Positions 9,443 through 20,106 of a stretch of 64,000 nucleotides of DNA are shown here, piece by piece (the first letter of the stretch is position 1; every line of letters begins with the position of its first letter). The DNA comes from Linum tenue. Lineage: Eukaryota; Streptophyta; Magnoliopsida; Malpighiales; Linaceae. The notes beneath the pieces are model-generated. The model saw only the letters and a program-made list of their open reading frames with translations, did no database searches and was not told the DNA's origin. Location: the NCBI GenBank assembly GCA_946122785.1, contig CAMGYJ010000011.1:1240001-1304000 (forward strand), written 5' to 3'. The position numbers and the translations under genes were made by a program.

Positions 9443-11106
9443 CTACCAAGGCCCTGTCAGTGTTCTCCTCAAGCACAGCCTTTTCCCTCCCCATGGATGA
9501 TTCATTTTCTCCAAGAACTGCAATCACAGAAAAAGGGTAAATCGCCATTGGCATTCAAGCACCCGTTCTGTTAAACAAAGAAGCTGCCCATCTATACTAA
9601 TCTCAAGGAAAGGGGGAAGAAGAGCTTCTTACCTGATTCTTCTGCATCTGCATTATTTCAGCCTGCAAAAAACCAGCAGTGTTTTGATCAAGATAAGATG
9701 TCACAAAGGCTGAATCCACCAACATCTGACTGTTGCAATTTAAGAATGAACAGTACCTGTTTTATTTCCAGCTCTTCATTCAACTCCTTGAGTTTCGCCA
9801 CCTCAGCTTCCAGTTCCAGCGTATATGCCTATTCAAATACAATGCAACATCATGCATATGTACATAGTACGCTAAAGGCTTGGGCATTCTACCAAACTTC
9901 TAAAAATCTACAGGGTCACTATAACTAAGCACACATTGAAACATATACAGTGTCACAATTGAAGCACACACAAAGCTGAAAGATGGCGCTCACCTGCTTA
10001 CGAGCTCGAGATCGTGCAGCAGACTCCCTATTCTTAATCATCCTTCTCTGCCTTCTCTCAACAACCTTCTCCAAAGCCGAATTAGGTTTTCTACCCCGAG
10101 TAAACACATACGGAACTGGCGATACAGATGAAGTATCGGCATCACTCCTCGAAAGCACATCAGGTGACATCTGGCTAGCAGGAGAAGCTGTTGCAACTGT
10201 AACACCTCCAGTTCCTAAACCACCCACACGACCTAAATTGCTATTGTTTATACCCGTCGACAAATCTCCCAAGCCAACAACACCAGAGCTCCTCACCCCT
10301 TGACTCGGCAGCTGCGCACCACCATTCACCATGTGCATAGGAGATGCAAATGCCACTGTAGCTGGCTTGGGAAAGAGCGGGGCTGGCTGCTGGTGCTGAC
10401 TCCTAGGTTGATGATGCAACTGCTGAGCTGGCTGCTGGTGCTGACTCCTAGGTTGATGATGCAACTGCTGAGCTGGCTGCTGCTGATGATGCTGGGTGGG
10501 TCTGATTCCTCCAACATTCATCCCCAAGCTCGAGGCTTGATTTGGTTGTTGTTGGAATCCAAGTGCCAAACTGCTGCTGTTGTTATTATTCAGTTGACCT
10601 AGTTCGCCAAAGAATCCCACATTGTTATTCTGCCTTCCCATTGGCTTGTTGGTATCCTCTCTAACTACACCTGCTCTCGACAGGAACTCCTCCAGTGTCA
10701 TCTCTCCTAGTGTTCGTTGCCTCTGAGGTGGATCAGGTGGAGCCACGTCCTTGGCAGCTATTGTATTCTCTTTTATGAAATCTTTCCAAACTTCATCCAC
10801 AGTTTTCTGGCTTAGTGTCCTAGGCAAAGTCAAGGAACCTTGTCTCTGAAGATTCCCACCTGAAGCACCAGCTTGCATGCCAGGTTCTTCAGCCGAGCAT
10901 ATGTTCTTGAGCAACTCGTCCATGTTCATTGAGCCGAAATCTTTCCCTAAGCTTCCACCCCAGGTGTTCTGAAGCTCATCGAAGGTGAGAGAATATACTG
11001 AAGACTGACGGACCAGCGGAGAGCTGACAACCGGCGGTGGCTTGGCTCCTGTACCGTCACCAAATGAAGTGTTACCAAAGTTACTGAAGTTGAAATGCGA
11101 TCCCAT
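9443..11106 (-). CDS. ABF2: ABF/AREB-type bZIP transcription factor (group A)
   Basis: Nuclear bZIP factor of the ABA pathway; group A members bind ABRE (ACGTGGC) sites after SnRK2 phosphorylation. Exons, complement: 9994..11106, 9757..9828, 9633..9662, 9443..9517; 429 aa. All four family modules are present: C1 RQSSVYSLTFDELQNTWGG (about residue 34), C2 GSLTLPRTLSQKTVDEVWKD, C3 RQRTLGEMTLEEFLSRAGVV, and C4 ending RRTLTGPW at the C-terminus. RQSS, RQGS and RQRT are SnRK2/CDPK-type sites. The basic region is RRQRRMIKNRESAARSRARK, followed by leucine heptads in AYTLELEAEVAKLKELNEEL. The middle is Gln/His-rich and contains a perfect 15-residue duplication. Which ABF (2, 3 or 4) is the true orthologue is uncertain. 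A GTAAGC donor near 12205 on the minus strand suggests a 5'-UTR intron. Confidence 0.92.
10382..10482. repeat. Perfect 45-bp tandem repeat coding a Gln/His tract in the ABF gene
   Basis: A 45-bp unit (10382-10426) is repeated without change at 10427-10471 and starts a third time for 11 bp. It encodes two copies of a Q/H-rich 15-mer in the activation region and keeps the frame. Confidence 0.95.
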
Positions 11107-12865
11107 TTCCCGAAAAGGCCTTCAAGTTACTCCAATGAAGTGTATAGAATGGAATCTCCCAGTCCTTTTTAGCTAGAGACCTTTCAAATTGCAATAACTA
11201 CAATAAAACATAGGGCAAATCAAAGCGTCAACAATCCATACATATTTAGTAAACCAAACTGAAACTATGAAATTGAACCTTTGAAAAGTCCCTAAACTGA
11301 AAAGCTTGACAGATGTGAACTACTGATTGAACTCACAATCCACAACAAAATGAATTAAAATCCAAGCTTTTCTAGAAATCCTCCACATCTCACAAGATAG
11401 TACGATACACAGGCAATCCTCAACTTGCAAGTATCACCATAGAGAGAAGAAAACAAGATAAAAGAAAGACAAATCAGAAAGCAAGGAGGGAGGGAGGGAA
11501 AATATCTAGTCCTACCACTACCCAGGAACCCTGTTTCAGCAGTAGATCAAAGGACATAGTTTGTCTTGTTGTTTGGCCTCGTCCAAGCATACGGTCGAAA
11601 ACATATAGCACAAATTAGATCATAGAGACTCAAGTAACGACCTTTTTCTATGCTAAACCTTCCTTATGTCTCAGATCCGATAGAAAGAGGGAAGAAGAGC
11701 AGAATCAAGATGAACTTATCCAACACCAACCCATTTCCCGGTAGCACAGAAAACTCCCAAAATCTCAAACACCCGCTCAAAATAACGAGCCAACAGCTGA
11801 GAATTCATCCCATGATCCATCTCCAGACCCATTTACCCCCAACTGGATTCCAATATTCACCAATCCAAAACCGAAAAAGTCGGAAACTTCTTCACAACCC
11901 AAAAAGGGGAAACGAAAAGTTTCGACTCGGATCAAACCCTAAGCTCCAAATCTCCCCCCAGAAATCGGGAAAATCAACCCCCACTGCAAGATCGAGAAGC
12001 AGCAGGCAAGACCACCATCCCAGACCAAAAACAAAAAAAACCCAGAATAGTAATTATTCCTATTAAAAAACTAATAAAAGAAGATGTAAATCACTCAATA
12101 TCCATTTCCTAAAATAAAATCTTAAATACAGAGAGGACGAAGGAGGTAAACTGGAGCGAAAAGGAGGGGAAAACCAGAGGGAAAAGGTAGAAAAAAAACA
12201 CCGCTTACCTTAATAATAAATACGGGGGAAAATTAATTGGGATATTTTGGTGGCGTGGAAATCGGAATGGAGACGGAAGAGAAAGGTTAGAGAGAGAGAG
12301 AGAGGTGTCGTTTCTAGTTCAGCAGAGCTCTGGTCTCCGGCGGGAGGAAGGAGAAGGCGACAAGTGGAAGTTGGCAATCGGAGTCGTCCTTTTAAAGCTC
12401 CTCCGTCCCTCCCAATTTGGTAATCTCCATTTTCCTAATTTTATTTTCGAGTTTTTTTTTTTTTTTTGCAGATTATCTCCTTTGGGTATTATTAATTATT
12501 TTATTTGGTCCGATCCAGAAATTTGAGACCACGCGGATCGCGCAACGTGGGCCAATCGGATTAGAGTGTTGGGAACTGTGATGTGATGGTGCAGCCAATG
12601 GGAGGAGGTCAAGTGGGAGTGATCTCAGCCGTTGGTTTTCCTCCCTTTTTCTCGTTTTCAATATTTGATCCAATAATATGAAAAAAGTGAAAACAGTTAT
12701 CTTTTGGGATTTTTTTCCCAGCAATGTCGTATCGTATGAATGACAAGTGTATAGTACGGCATGGTATGATATGGTTAGAGCACGATATGAGCAATGGATA
12801 CGAAATGCATGGTTCCGTCAGACACTAGTTGGAAAACTAGATATGTCGTGTTTGTAGTGGAGAAC
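11107..12865. other. Upstream region of the ABF gene; no coding sequence seen
   Basis: AT-rich leader, probable 5'-UTR intron and promoter of the bZIP gene, with a GA-rich patch near 12285-12303. The short open frames here have no recognisable domain. From about 12480 to 12865 nothing was recognised. Position 12861-12865 (AGAAC) is the target site of the LTR element. Confidence 0.6.
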
Positions 12866-13622
12866 TGTTTACACCATAAATTTTGTCTTGTACCACATTG
12901 GTGAGTTACAAGATAATCAAGGAGTTTATAAGGCCACACCCATTATAACAATTAATGTTGTTTAAATTGGGCCTTATGGATATTGATTTTAAGTCCAAGT
13001 CACTAGCTCATTAATGAGCATGGACATGATTCAATAAGTGACATGGGCCTCTCGTAAGAGGTCATGCCATGCCACGAGATGGCATGAAAATTTCTAAGTA
13101 TGAGAAGTCCATGGCCATGAATGAAGAGGCCATGCCGCCCCATGGCCAAGGCCTAATGACTGAAAAATAAACTAAGTCTGGAAGAGGTACATGCCACTTC
13201 AAGGAGAAGCACGTGCCGCCTCACGAGAAGGGGCATGGACGCAAGAAAAGATACTAAGTATGAGAGGGCCATGTTGTGTCACGAGAAGGGTCACAAACAT
13301 GACTGAGAAGTTCATGGCTGCGAATGAGGAGGCCATGTCGTCGCATGAGCCGAAATATACTAAGTCTGAGAAGGCCATGCCGCCTCATGAGAAGGGTCAT
13401 GTGCATGATTAAGAGGTCTATGGCCGTGTCATGTGATGGCCATGGACGCGAAGCAAGAAGAATTAGAAATGATTGAAAATACTAAGTATGGAAAGTCCAT
13501 GCCGCCTCATGAGAGGGGCCTTGTGCATGATTGAGAGGTCCATGCCACCTCACGAGGATGGCCATGGACACGAATGAGAAGGTCGTGGTGGTGGAGCATT
13601 ATATCACTAGTGACTAAGTCCC

Positions 13623-13751
13623 AAGAAGGCCATGGACATGAGTAAGAAGTCCATGGTCGTAAGACAAGAAGGCCATGGACATGAGTAAGAAGTCCATGGC
13701 CGCGAGACAAGAAGGCCATGAACATGAGTAAGAAGTCCATGGTCGCGAAGC
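13623..13751 (+). repeat. 43-bp tandem triplication in the 5' LTR
   Basis: Three units starting AAGAAGGCCATGGACATGAG at 13623, 13666 and 13709, slightly diverged at their ends. The same array occurs at 19294-19422 in the 3' LTR, so it predates the insertion. Confidence 0.88.
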
Positions 13752-14035
13752 AAGAAGACCACGACCCCCTTTGCGAGACACTACATGCTCGTCAAAAGAC
13801 TAGCATGGCACGAGATTCAGAACAAGACCAGGCGAGGCAAGATACACTCCAAAACCCACGACGGTTCCAAGAGAGGCACCTAGGTGGTTGAAGGAGTAAC
13901 CACCACTCTGAGGAAGCAAGGAGCGGTTCTTTTTGGGAGTTGTCCAAGAGGCGGTTTATTATCGAAGAAGGAGGAGCGGTTCTTTGTAGCAGTTATCCAA
14001 AAAGCGGTTTTCTATGGCGGTTACCTCCTCGGGGC

Positions 14036-14043
14036 TATAAATA
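14036..14043 (+). promoter_or_regulatory. LTR TATA box (5' LTR)
   Basis: TATAAATA in the context GGGGCTATAAATAAGAGG, about 300 bp before the LTR end, where Pol II would start the element's RNA. The 3' LTR has the same box at 19707-19714. Confidence 0.75.
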
Positions 14044-14347
14044 AGAGGAGGGGTCGACAGAGACAAGGGTTCCAAGACCAACACTCTGACACACATGTCA
14101 AGTTTATCCTTTACCTTTTCTCTATCATGTAGCCATAGATGTAGTTCGTAGTTTGGAGCTCTCGCTGAACCTCCATAGGAGTAGAAGTAATTTAATTTAG
14201 ATTCCGTTCCCAAAAACCATCAATCAAACACCCTCGTTCGAACTTTGTTTGAAGAGGTGTGAGCCGTGTCTTAGAAATCGTTGTCCATAGAAGTCAAAGG
14301 TGCAATCCATCTCAATTCAACACAAGAAGTTTTCTCGCCGGAAAACA

Positions 14348-14367
14348 AATTTGGCACACCTAGTGGG
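14348..14367 (+). promoter_or_regulatory. Probable tRNA primer-binding region of the LTR element
   Basis: The sequence directly after the 5' LTR reads AATTTGGCACACCTAGTGGG. The layout (TTTGGC... then GTGGGAC) resembles plant Ty3 primer sites, but I could not assign the tRNA. Confidence 0.5.
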
Positions 14368-14385
14368 ACACTTGTGGTCGATTTG

Positions 14386-17382
14386 ATGGCTCCGAGGCGG
14401 AGGAATCAAGAAGGTGACGTTCCGGCTGGATTCGTGGAGGAGCAGGTGGCCACCATCGAGCATGGCCAAACATCCGACGCGGTTGCCGGAGGAAACGGTG
14501 GAGCAGAGATCTTGGTGGCAACTGCGCCTGGTGGAGATCTTGGTGAAGTCATGAGGGCCCTTCGTCAGATGATGGAGGAGAACCGCAAGATGGTGGCTGA
14601 CACCCATCAAGCCACGGAGGAGAACCGCCGAATGTTGATGGAGAACCACCGCATGTTGGAAGAGACTCGGGCCAATACTCATCAGGTAAATTCTCAAATG
14701 GACTGTCTCAATTCTCGCATAGATAGACGTTTCAGTCAATTGTTTGAAGTAGCCAACAAAAATACAAATGAGGTGGATCAACTCCGACAGTCTTTAAGTA
14801 GACCAGTAGTGCAGTCAAGAGCTTTGCCATTAGATGGCACAGGCCTAACGCCTACTGATAGTGTTCTTTCTCCCGCTGGTGGTCGGAATGGCCAACCACG
14901 GCAAGAGAACTTGCCGCCTCAAACGGCAAGCCAACCACCTCCACGTCGAGTAGGTGAGGTCGAGATTCCTGCTACAACTCAAGTGGGGGAATCGTCACAG
15001 GCACGCGTGGGAGTTGAAGTGGTACCCCCGCGTGGTGAGAACCTCGCCACCATGTTCAACACTCGAGTTGAGCAGCCACCCGTGCAAGTGGGTGCTCGTC
15101 CCTCTATCCCGGAGGCAAGACCCTACGTGGCTCCCGTGAATTTGGGGGTAGGAGGAGGCCTAGGTGGTAACATGGATCAAATCCCACCTCGAGGCTACCC
15201 AACTCCAACGCCACCCCATTTCAATGGGCATGGCATGGACCCCATTGGGTTTGTACCGTATGGGGGGCAACAAGGGGGGCATGAGGCCAACACTCTTAGG
15301 GATCAGGTGGCTCAACTCCTCACGGAGCAGTTTGGCATGGGAGTGAGACCTGCTATGCCACCTGTATACCGTAAGCCGTACCCAGAATGGGTAGATAGGC
15401 TTTACCCATTTCCAAGGGGATTCAGAGTTCCCGAGTTTGCCACATTCACAGGGACTGGAGATCAGTCCACTGTAGAGCACGTTGGACGTTTCACTGTCCA
15501 ATGTGGCGATGTAGGAAATTTTGTTAAGTTAAGACTGTTTGGAAACTCGTTGACAGGACCAGCTTTTGCTTGGTACGTCAACTTGCCGTCTAACTCCATC
15601 CAGACTTGGCAACAGATGGAACAAGTCTTCCACGCTCAGTTTTACAGATCTGAGCCCGAGGTGTCCATGGCTGACTTGGCGCGTATGCGCCAACAACCAG
15701 GGGAATCGGTTGAGCATTTCTTGACTAACTTCAAGAATGCCCGTAACCGTTGCTTTGTTAATTTGACGGAGAGGGAGTTCGTCAAGCTGGCACAAGGGGG
15801 TTTGAGTTTTGAACTAAGGAAGAAATTCCAAGATAGGCAGTTCTCTAATTTATTTCAACTCATGTCTTGTGCCGTGAGGTATGAGTCTCTTCTACATGAG
15901 GAAGAGAATCGTAGGAGTGCATCAAGGGGATCATACTTCCCAAACTTAGACTATACCATCAATCATATTGGACACGAGGCCAATGAGGTTGAGGTAGACT
16001 TGGCTGAGATAACTCCAGGAAAGCCATACATATGTGCTTCTTTGTCTAAAGTGGAAGAGGGACCACAAGGGGGGAGACCCAATCGTGCTCCCATTCAGCC
16101 AAGGAAGTATTCCTTTGATGTCTCCAAGGCAGACTTGATGTTTGACCAACTCTATAAGGATGGTCAAGTCAAGTTGACAGGGGGGCAAGTCTTTCCCTCA
16201 CCCGAGAAATTAAAAGGGAAAAAGTATTGTAAGTGGCATAATAGCATGTCACATGCCACTGATTCTTGTGTGGTGTTCCATAATGTCTTGCAGGATGCCA
16301 TTGAAAAGGGACGTATCAAGTTCCCAGAAGCAAAGAAAGATGCCATGTTGGTGGACACTGATCCGTTCCCCAAGGTGCTTGGCATCAACATGGTCAACCC
16401 AGACTTCTCCAAAGTCGAGTTACCACGCTTCAAGCTGGTGTTGGATACAACACCGCCTCGAAGGAGAGCCAATGTGGTTTTCGACCAAGGAAGCTCGTCA
16501 TGTACCAAGCAGGCTAGCCTGGCCGCAATGATGACTAATGAAGTTGAGAAGTTGTGTGCTCATTGTAAGAAGAGTTTTAAGGTTGACGAAGAGAAGTCGA
16601 GATGTCCATCTGGGGGGCAGGTGGTTTCCAAGAAGCCACATCAACCCAAAGCCTCACATGCTTGTGATAAACATACTAATATGGCTAAGTCTGGACATGC
16701 CGGCATGCCACCAACCACTTGTAGTGGAAATTGGGGCATATCTAACAAGTCAAGACGTAAGAAAGCCATAAAAGGTTATTGCAGATTTGAAAATTTGGCT
16801 AATTATGGACAACGTGTATCCAAGAAGTCATATGAAGTCCAAGCCACACATGTTTGTGATAAGCATGCTAGTTTGGCTAAGTCTGGACAAGAGGGCATGC
16901 CACCAATCATCAACAGTGGACATGAGGTCAAGTCTAACAAGAAAAGATGTGGGAAAGCCAAAAAGAGTTCTCGTAGTCTTGAAAATTTAGCTAAGTATGG
17001 GAAAGGAGGCATATCACTCACCATAAATAATGGAGTTGGGAGCATGTCCAAGAAGCTAAATGAATTTCAGCCTACACATGCTTGTGATAAGTACACAAGT
17101 TTGGCTAAGTGTGGACAGGGGGGCAAGTCCATGTCCAGGAGTAGTAAGTACATGTCATCAATCATGAATGATGGCCATAGGGGCATGCATAAGAAGGTAT
17201 CATACGCACAAATCAGACATGGCCTCACAAAGAACAAAGGATGGTCGTGTGCTAAGGGTAGGGGCCAACAGGTTTGGAGGTTGAAAGACAAAGTCAAGTG
17301 GGCCACATGGGTGGTCGCCAACTTGTCAAGACTGGACATCGTCTCCAACAACATGAGGAGAGTAAGCATGTCTCAACCATGA
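14386..17382 (+). CDS. gag: Retrotransposon Gag protein
   Basis: 998-aa Gag of the LTR element. The ATG at 14386 (MAPRRRNQEGDVPAG) is the first after the primer site. Order: an acidic, glutamine/methionine-rich coiled-coil-like segment (MMEENRKMVADTHQATEENR), a proline-rich linker, then the Retrotrans_gag core around residues 330-500 (RLYPFPRGFRVPEFATFTG ... TWQQMEQVFHAQFYR ... MRQQPGESVEHFLTNFKNAR). A Cys/His segment, YCKWHNSMSHATDSCVVFHN, follows. The C-terminal third has three degenerate copies of a basic repeat of roughly 65-75 residues built on H(A/V)CDKxxxxAKxGxxG. It stops with TGA-terminated QP and has no fused pol domain. The frame is fully open despite lacking pol. Confidence 0.9.
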   Translation: MAPRRRNQEGDVPAGFVEEQVATIEHGQTSDAVAGGNGGAEILVATAPGGDLGEVMRALRQMMEENRKMVADTHQATEENRRMLMENHRMLEETRANTHQVNSQMDCLNSRIDRRFSQLFEVANKNTNEVDQLRQSLSRPVVQSRALPLDGTGLTPTDSVLSPAGGRNGQPRQENLPPQTASQPPPRRVGEVEIPATTQVGESSQARVGVEVVPPRGENLATMFNTRVEQPPVQVGARPSIPEARPYVAPVNLGVGGGLGGNMDQIPPRGYPTPTPPHFNGHGMDPIGFVPYGGQQGGHEANTLRDQVAQLLTEQFGMGVRPAMPPVYRKPYPEWVDRLYPFPRGFRVPEFATFTGTGDQSTVEHVGRFTVQCGDVGNFVKLRLFGNSLTGPAFAWYVNLPSNSIQTWQQMEQVFHAQFYRSEPEVSMADLARMRQQPGESVEHFLTNFKNARNRCFVNLTEREFVKLAQGGLSFELRKKFQDRQFSNLFQLMSCAVRYESLLHEEENRRSASRGSYFPNLDYTINHIGHEANEVEVDLAEITPGKPYICASLSKVEEGPQGGRPNRAPIQPRKYSFDVSKADLMFDQLYKDGQVKLTGGQVFPSPEKLKGKKYCKWHNSMSHATDSCVVFHNVLQDAIEKGRIKFPEAKKDAMLVDTDPFPKVLGINMVNPDFSKVELPRFKLVLDTTPPRRRANVVFDQGSSSCTKQASLAAMMTNEVEKLCAHCKKSFKVDEEKSRCPSGGQVVSKKPHQPKASHACDKHTNMAKSGHAGMPPTTCSGNWGISNKSRRKKAIKGYCRFENLANYGQRVSKKSYEVQATHVCDKHASLAKSGQEGMPPIINSGHEVKSNKKRCGKAKKSSRSLENLAKYGKGGISLTINNGVGSMSKKLNEFQPTHACDKYTSLAKCGQGGKSMSRSSKYMSSIMNDGHRGMHKKVSYAQIRHGLTKNKGWSCAKGRGQQVWRLKDKVKWATWVVANLSRLDIVSNNMRRVSMSQP

Positions 17383-18523
17383 GGAAACCAAGGCAGAGGA
17401 AAACCCATGGTCGTCTTAACATGTCAAGCGATGTGGCTAAAGCATATGAGCATGAGACCCCATGTAAGGCCACCAAGGCAAGACATACCGACCATATACC
17501 ACCTACTGGTAAGCTAGAAGATTCAAAATTAATGTATGGAGAATCATGTTCCATGGAGGAAAAGAAGCATGTGGTATATGGATGGCTTGCATGTTTTAAT
17601 CCATGGACTTGGCAGTGGGTGTACACCTTTGGCGCATTAGTTGTTGCCAGAGGCGATGGAGAGCAGTGACGTTTGTCACTCCTTTTTATCTTAAATAAAT
17701 AAATATCATATATATATTAATTAATAAATAAAAGCCAATCATGGCTATATAAGAAAAAATAGAGAGAAAATAACAAAGTGAAAATCTTGAGTCGGAGTTG
17801 TTAGACTTCGACATAAAGATCTTACCACCAAGTCGTATTGATGGCTTGGCATGCCGAGCCATATATCAGATCATGCCATGCCATGTCGTTTTGTTCCAAA
17901 TAGCCACATGTTTGAGTGATGACCCTTACATGAGGGGTATGGTGCTTTGAAGATGAGTGATGGCTAGCCACGTAAAGGATTAGAAAAAATTCCAAGTGTT
18001 ATTGAACCCCATGGTCATGGACTCATGGAAGAGATGCAACTTGGTACTTGTCCTAGTTACTCGTTGTGGCTAAGTAATTTACTTAAGAAAAAAAGAGTTG
18101 ACCTGCACAAGGACAAGCTAATTTCTGGGCTACGCATCTCTACTGCGAAACATCCAAGGAGAGGGATATGATTTTGTTAAATTAATTCTCTTCATTGGCT
18201 GAATTAATTAATTGGCCTCTTCTCGTTTGTACAAGAAGAGAAAAATAATGAATTATTTCATTGTTCCTCTCGAGTTGGCTCATAAGCTGACTAAGACCAG
18301 GTTTTTCTTTGTGAAGCCAAATTTGGCTAATTAACGAGAGCTGGCTTGCCATCTAAGATCAATTTGAGACGAGTGTGGTGCGACCACATTCAGTGCCATG
18401 AGAATTGTCAAGTATTTATGTTCTTTATGTAGGGTCCTTGCTTTGCAAGGGTGGCCAGTCAAATGGTTAAGGAATTGAAGTTGGTGTCAAACTACTTAGT
18501 CCATATTTCTTATGCACTAAGTA
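17383..18523 (+). other. 3' internal non-coding region of the LTR element
   Basis: 1.1 kb between gag and the polypurine tract. It contains only short frames and an AT-rich part near 17690-17770. No trace of pol was recognised in any frame. Confidence 0.7.
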
Positions 18524-18536
18524 GTTGGGGGGCATT
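18524..18536 (+). promoter_or_regulatory. Polypurine tract region of the LTR element
   Basis: GTTGGGGGGCATT directly before the TG of the 3' LTR; the G-run is the likely plus-strand primer. Confidence 0.7.
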
Positions 18537-20018
18537 TGTTTACACCATAAATTTTGTCTTGTACCACATTGGTGAGTTACAAGATAATCAAGGAGTTTAT
18601 AAGGCCACACCCATTATAACAATTAATGTTGTTTAAATTGGGCCTTATGGATATTGATTTTAAGTCCAAGTCACTAGCTCATTAATGAGCATGGACATGA
18701 TTCAATAAGTGACATGGGCCTCTCGTAAGAGGTCATGCCATGCCACGAGATGGCATGAAAATTTCTAAGTATGAGAAGTCCATGGCCATGAATGAAGAGG
18801 CCATGCCGCCCCATGGCCAAGGCCTAATGACTGAAAAATAAACTAAGTCTGGAAGAGGTACATGCCACTTCAAGGAGAAGCACGTGCCGCCTCACGAGAA
18901 GGGGCATGGACGCAAGAAAAGATACTAAGTATGAGAGGGCCATGTTGTGTCACGAGAAGGGTCACAAACATGACTGAGAAGTTCATGGCTGCGAATGAGG
19001 AGGCCATGTCGCCGCATGAGCCGAAATATACTAAGTCTGAGAAGGCCATGCCGCCTCATGAGAAGGGTCATGTGCATGACTAAGAGGTCTATGGCCGTGT
19101 CATGTGATGGCCATGGACGCGAAGCAAGAAGAATTAGAAATGATTGAAAATACTAAGTATGGAAAGTCCATGCCGCCTCATGAGAGGGGCCTTGTGCATG
19201 ATTGAGAGGTCCATGCCACCTCACGAGGATGGCCATGGACACGAATGAGAAGGTCGTGGTGGTGGAGCATTATATCACTAGTGACTAAGTCCCAAGAAGG
19301 CCATGGACATGAGTAAGAAGTCCATGGTCGTAAGACAAGAAGGCCATGGACATGAGTAAGAAGTCCATGGCCGCGAGACAAGAAGGCCATGAACATGAGT
19401 AAGAAGTCCATGGTCGCGAAGCAAGAAGACCACGACCCCCTTTGCGAGACACTACATGCTCGTCAAAAGACTAGCATGGCACGAGATTCAGAACAAGACC
19501 AGGCGAGGCAAGATACACTCCAAAACCCACGACGGTTCCAAGAGAGGCACCTAGGTGGTTGAAGGAGTAACCACCACTCTGAGGAAGCAAGGAGCGGTTC
19601 TTTTTGGGAGTTGTCCAAGAGGCGGTTTATTATCGAAGAAGGAGGAGCGGTTCTTTGTAGCAGTTATCCAAAAAGCGGTTTTCTATGGCGGTTACCTCCT
19701 CGGGGCTATAAATAAGAGGAGGGGTCGACAGAGACAAGGGTTCCAAGACCAACACTCTGACACACATGTCAAGTTTATCCTTTACCTTTTCTCTATCATG
19801 TAGCCATAGATGTAGTTCGTAGTTTGGAGCTCTCGCTGAACCTCCATAGGAGTAGAAGTAATTTAATTTAGATTCCGTTCCCAAAAACCATCAATCAAAC
19901 ACCCTCGTTCGAACTTTGTTTGAAGAGGTGTGAGCCGTGTCTTAGAAATCGTTGTCCATAGAAGTCAAAGGTGCAATCCATCTCAATTCAACACAAGAAG
20001 TTTTCTCGCCGGAAAACA
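18537..20018 (+). repeat. 3' LTR
   Basis: 1,482 bp, the same length as the 5' LTR, with two differences noticed. The target duplication AGAAC follows at 20019-20023. Confidence 0.94.
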
Positions 20019-20106
20019 AGAACAAAATAAATCGAATAGTATACAGTGTTTTTATATCTTATGGTATCATAATCTTTCTTCCACCTTTTTTTCTAATGGC
20101 AATGAG

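Larger units (their letters stand above)
12866..14347 (+). repeat. 5' LTR
   Basis: 1,482 bp, TG...CA termini. It has many CCATG/CATGG motifs, a TATA box near its 3' third, and a 43-bp internal tandem triplication. Confidence 0.94.
12866..20018 (+). mobile_element. Complete LTR retrotransposon encoding Gag only (non-autonomous, TR-GAG type)
   Basis: 7,153 bp, flanked by the 5-bp target duplication AGAAC (12861-12865 and 20019-20023). Two 1,482-bp LTRs begin TGTTTACACC and end GGAAAACA. I saw two differences between them, at the TCGTCGC/TCGCCGC and GATTAAG/GACTAAG sites, which indicates a very recent insertion. The interior carries a primer-binding region, one long gag frame, about 1.15 kb of non-coding sequence and a G-rich polypurine tract. 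No protease, reverse transcriptase, RNase H or integrase frame is present, so mobility would depend on another element. The Retrotrans_gag domain suggests Ty3 ancestry. Confidence 0.93.

Noticed and set aside
14317..17369. Minus-strand and +1 frames inside gag
   Set aside because: The 998-codon plus frame with a Retrotrans_gag domain explains the region; the others are shadows.
14348..18536. Hidden pol gene in the LTR element
   Set aside because: I looked for protease, reverse transcriptase, RNase H and integrase motifs in all frames and found none.
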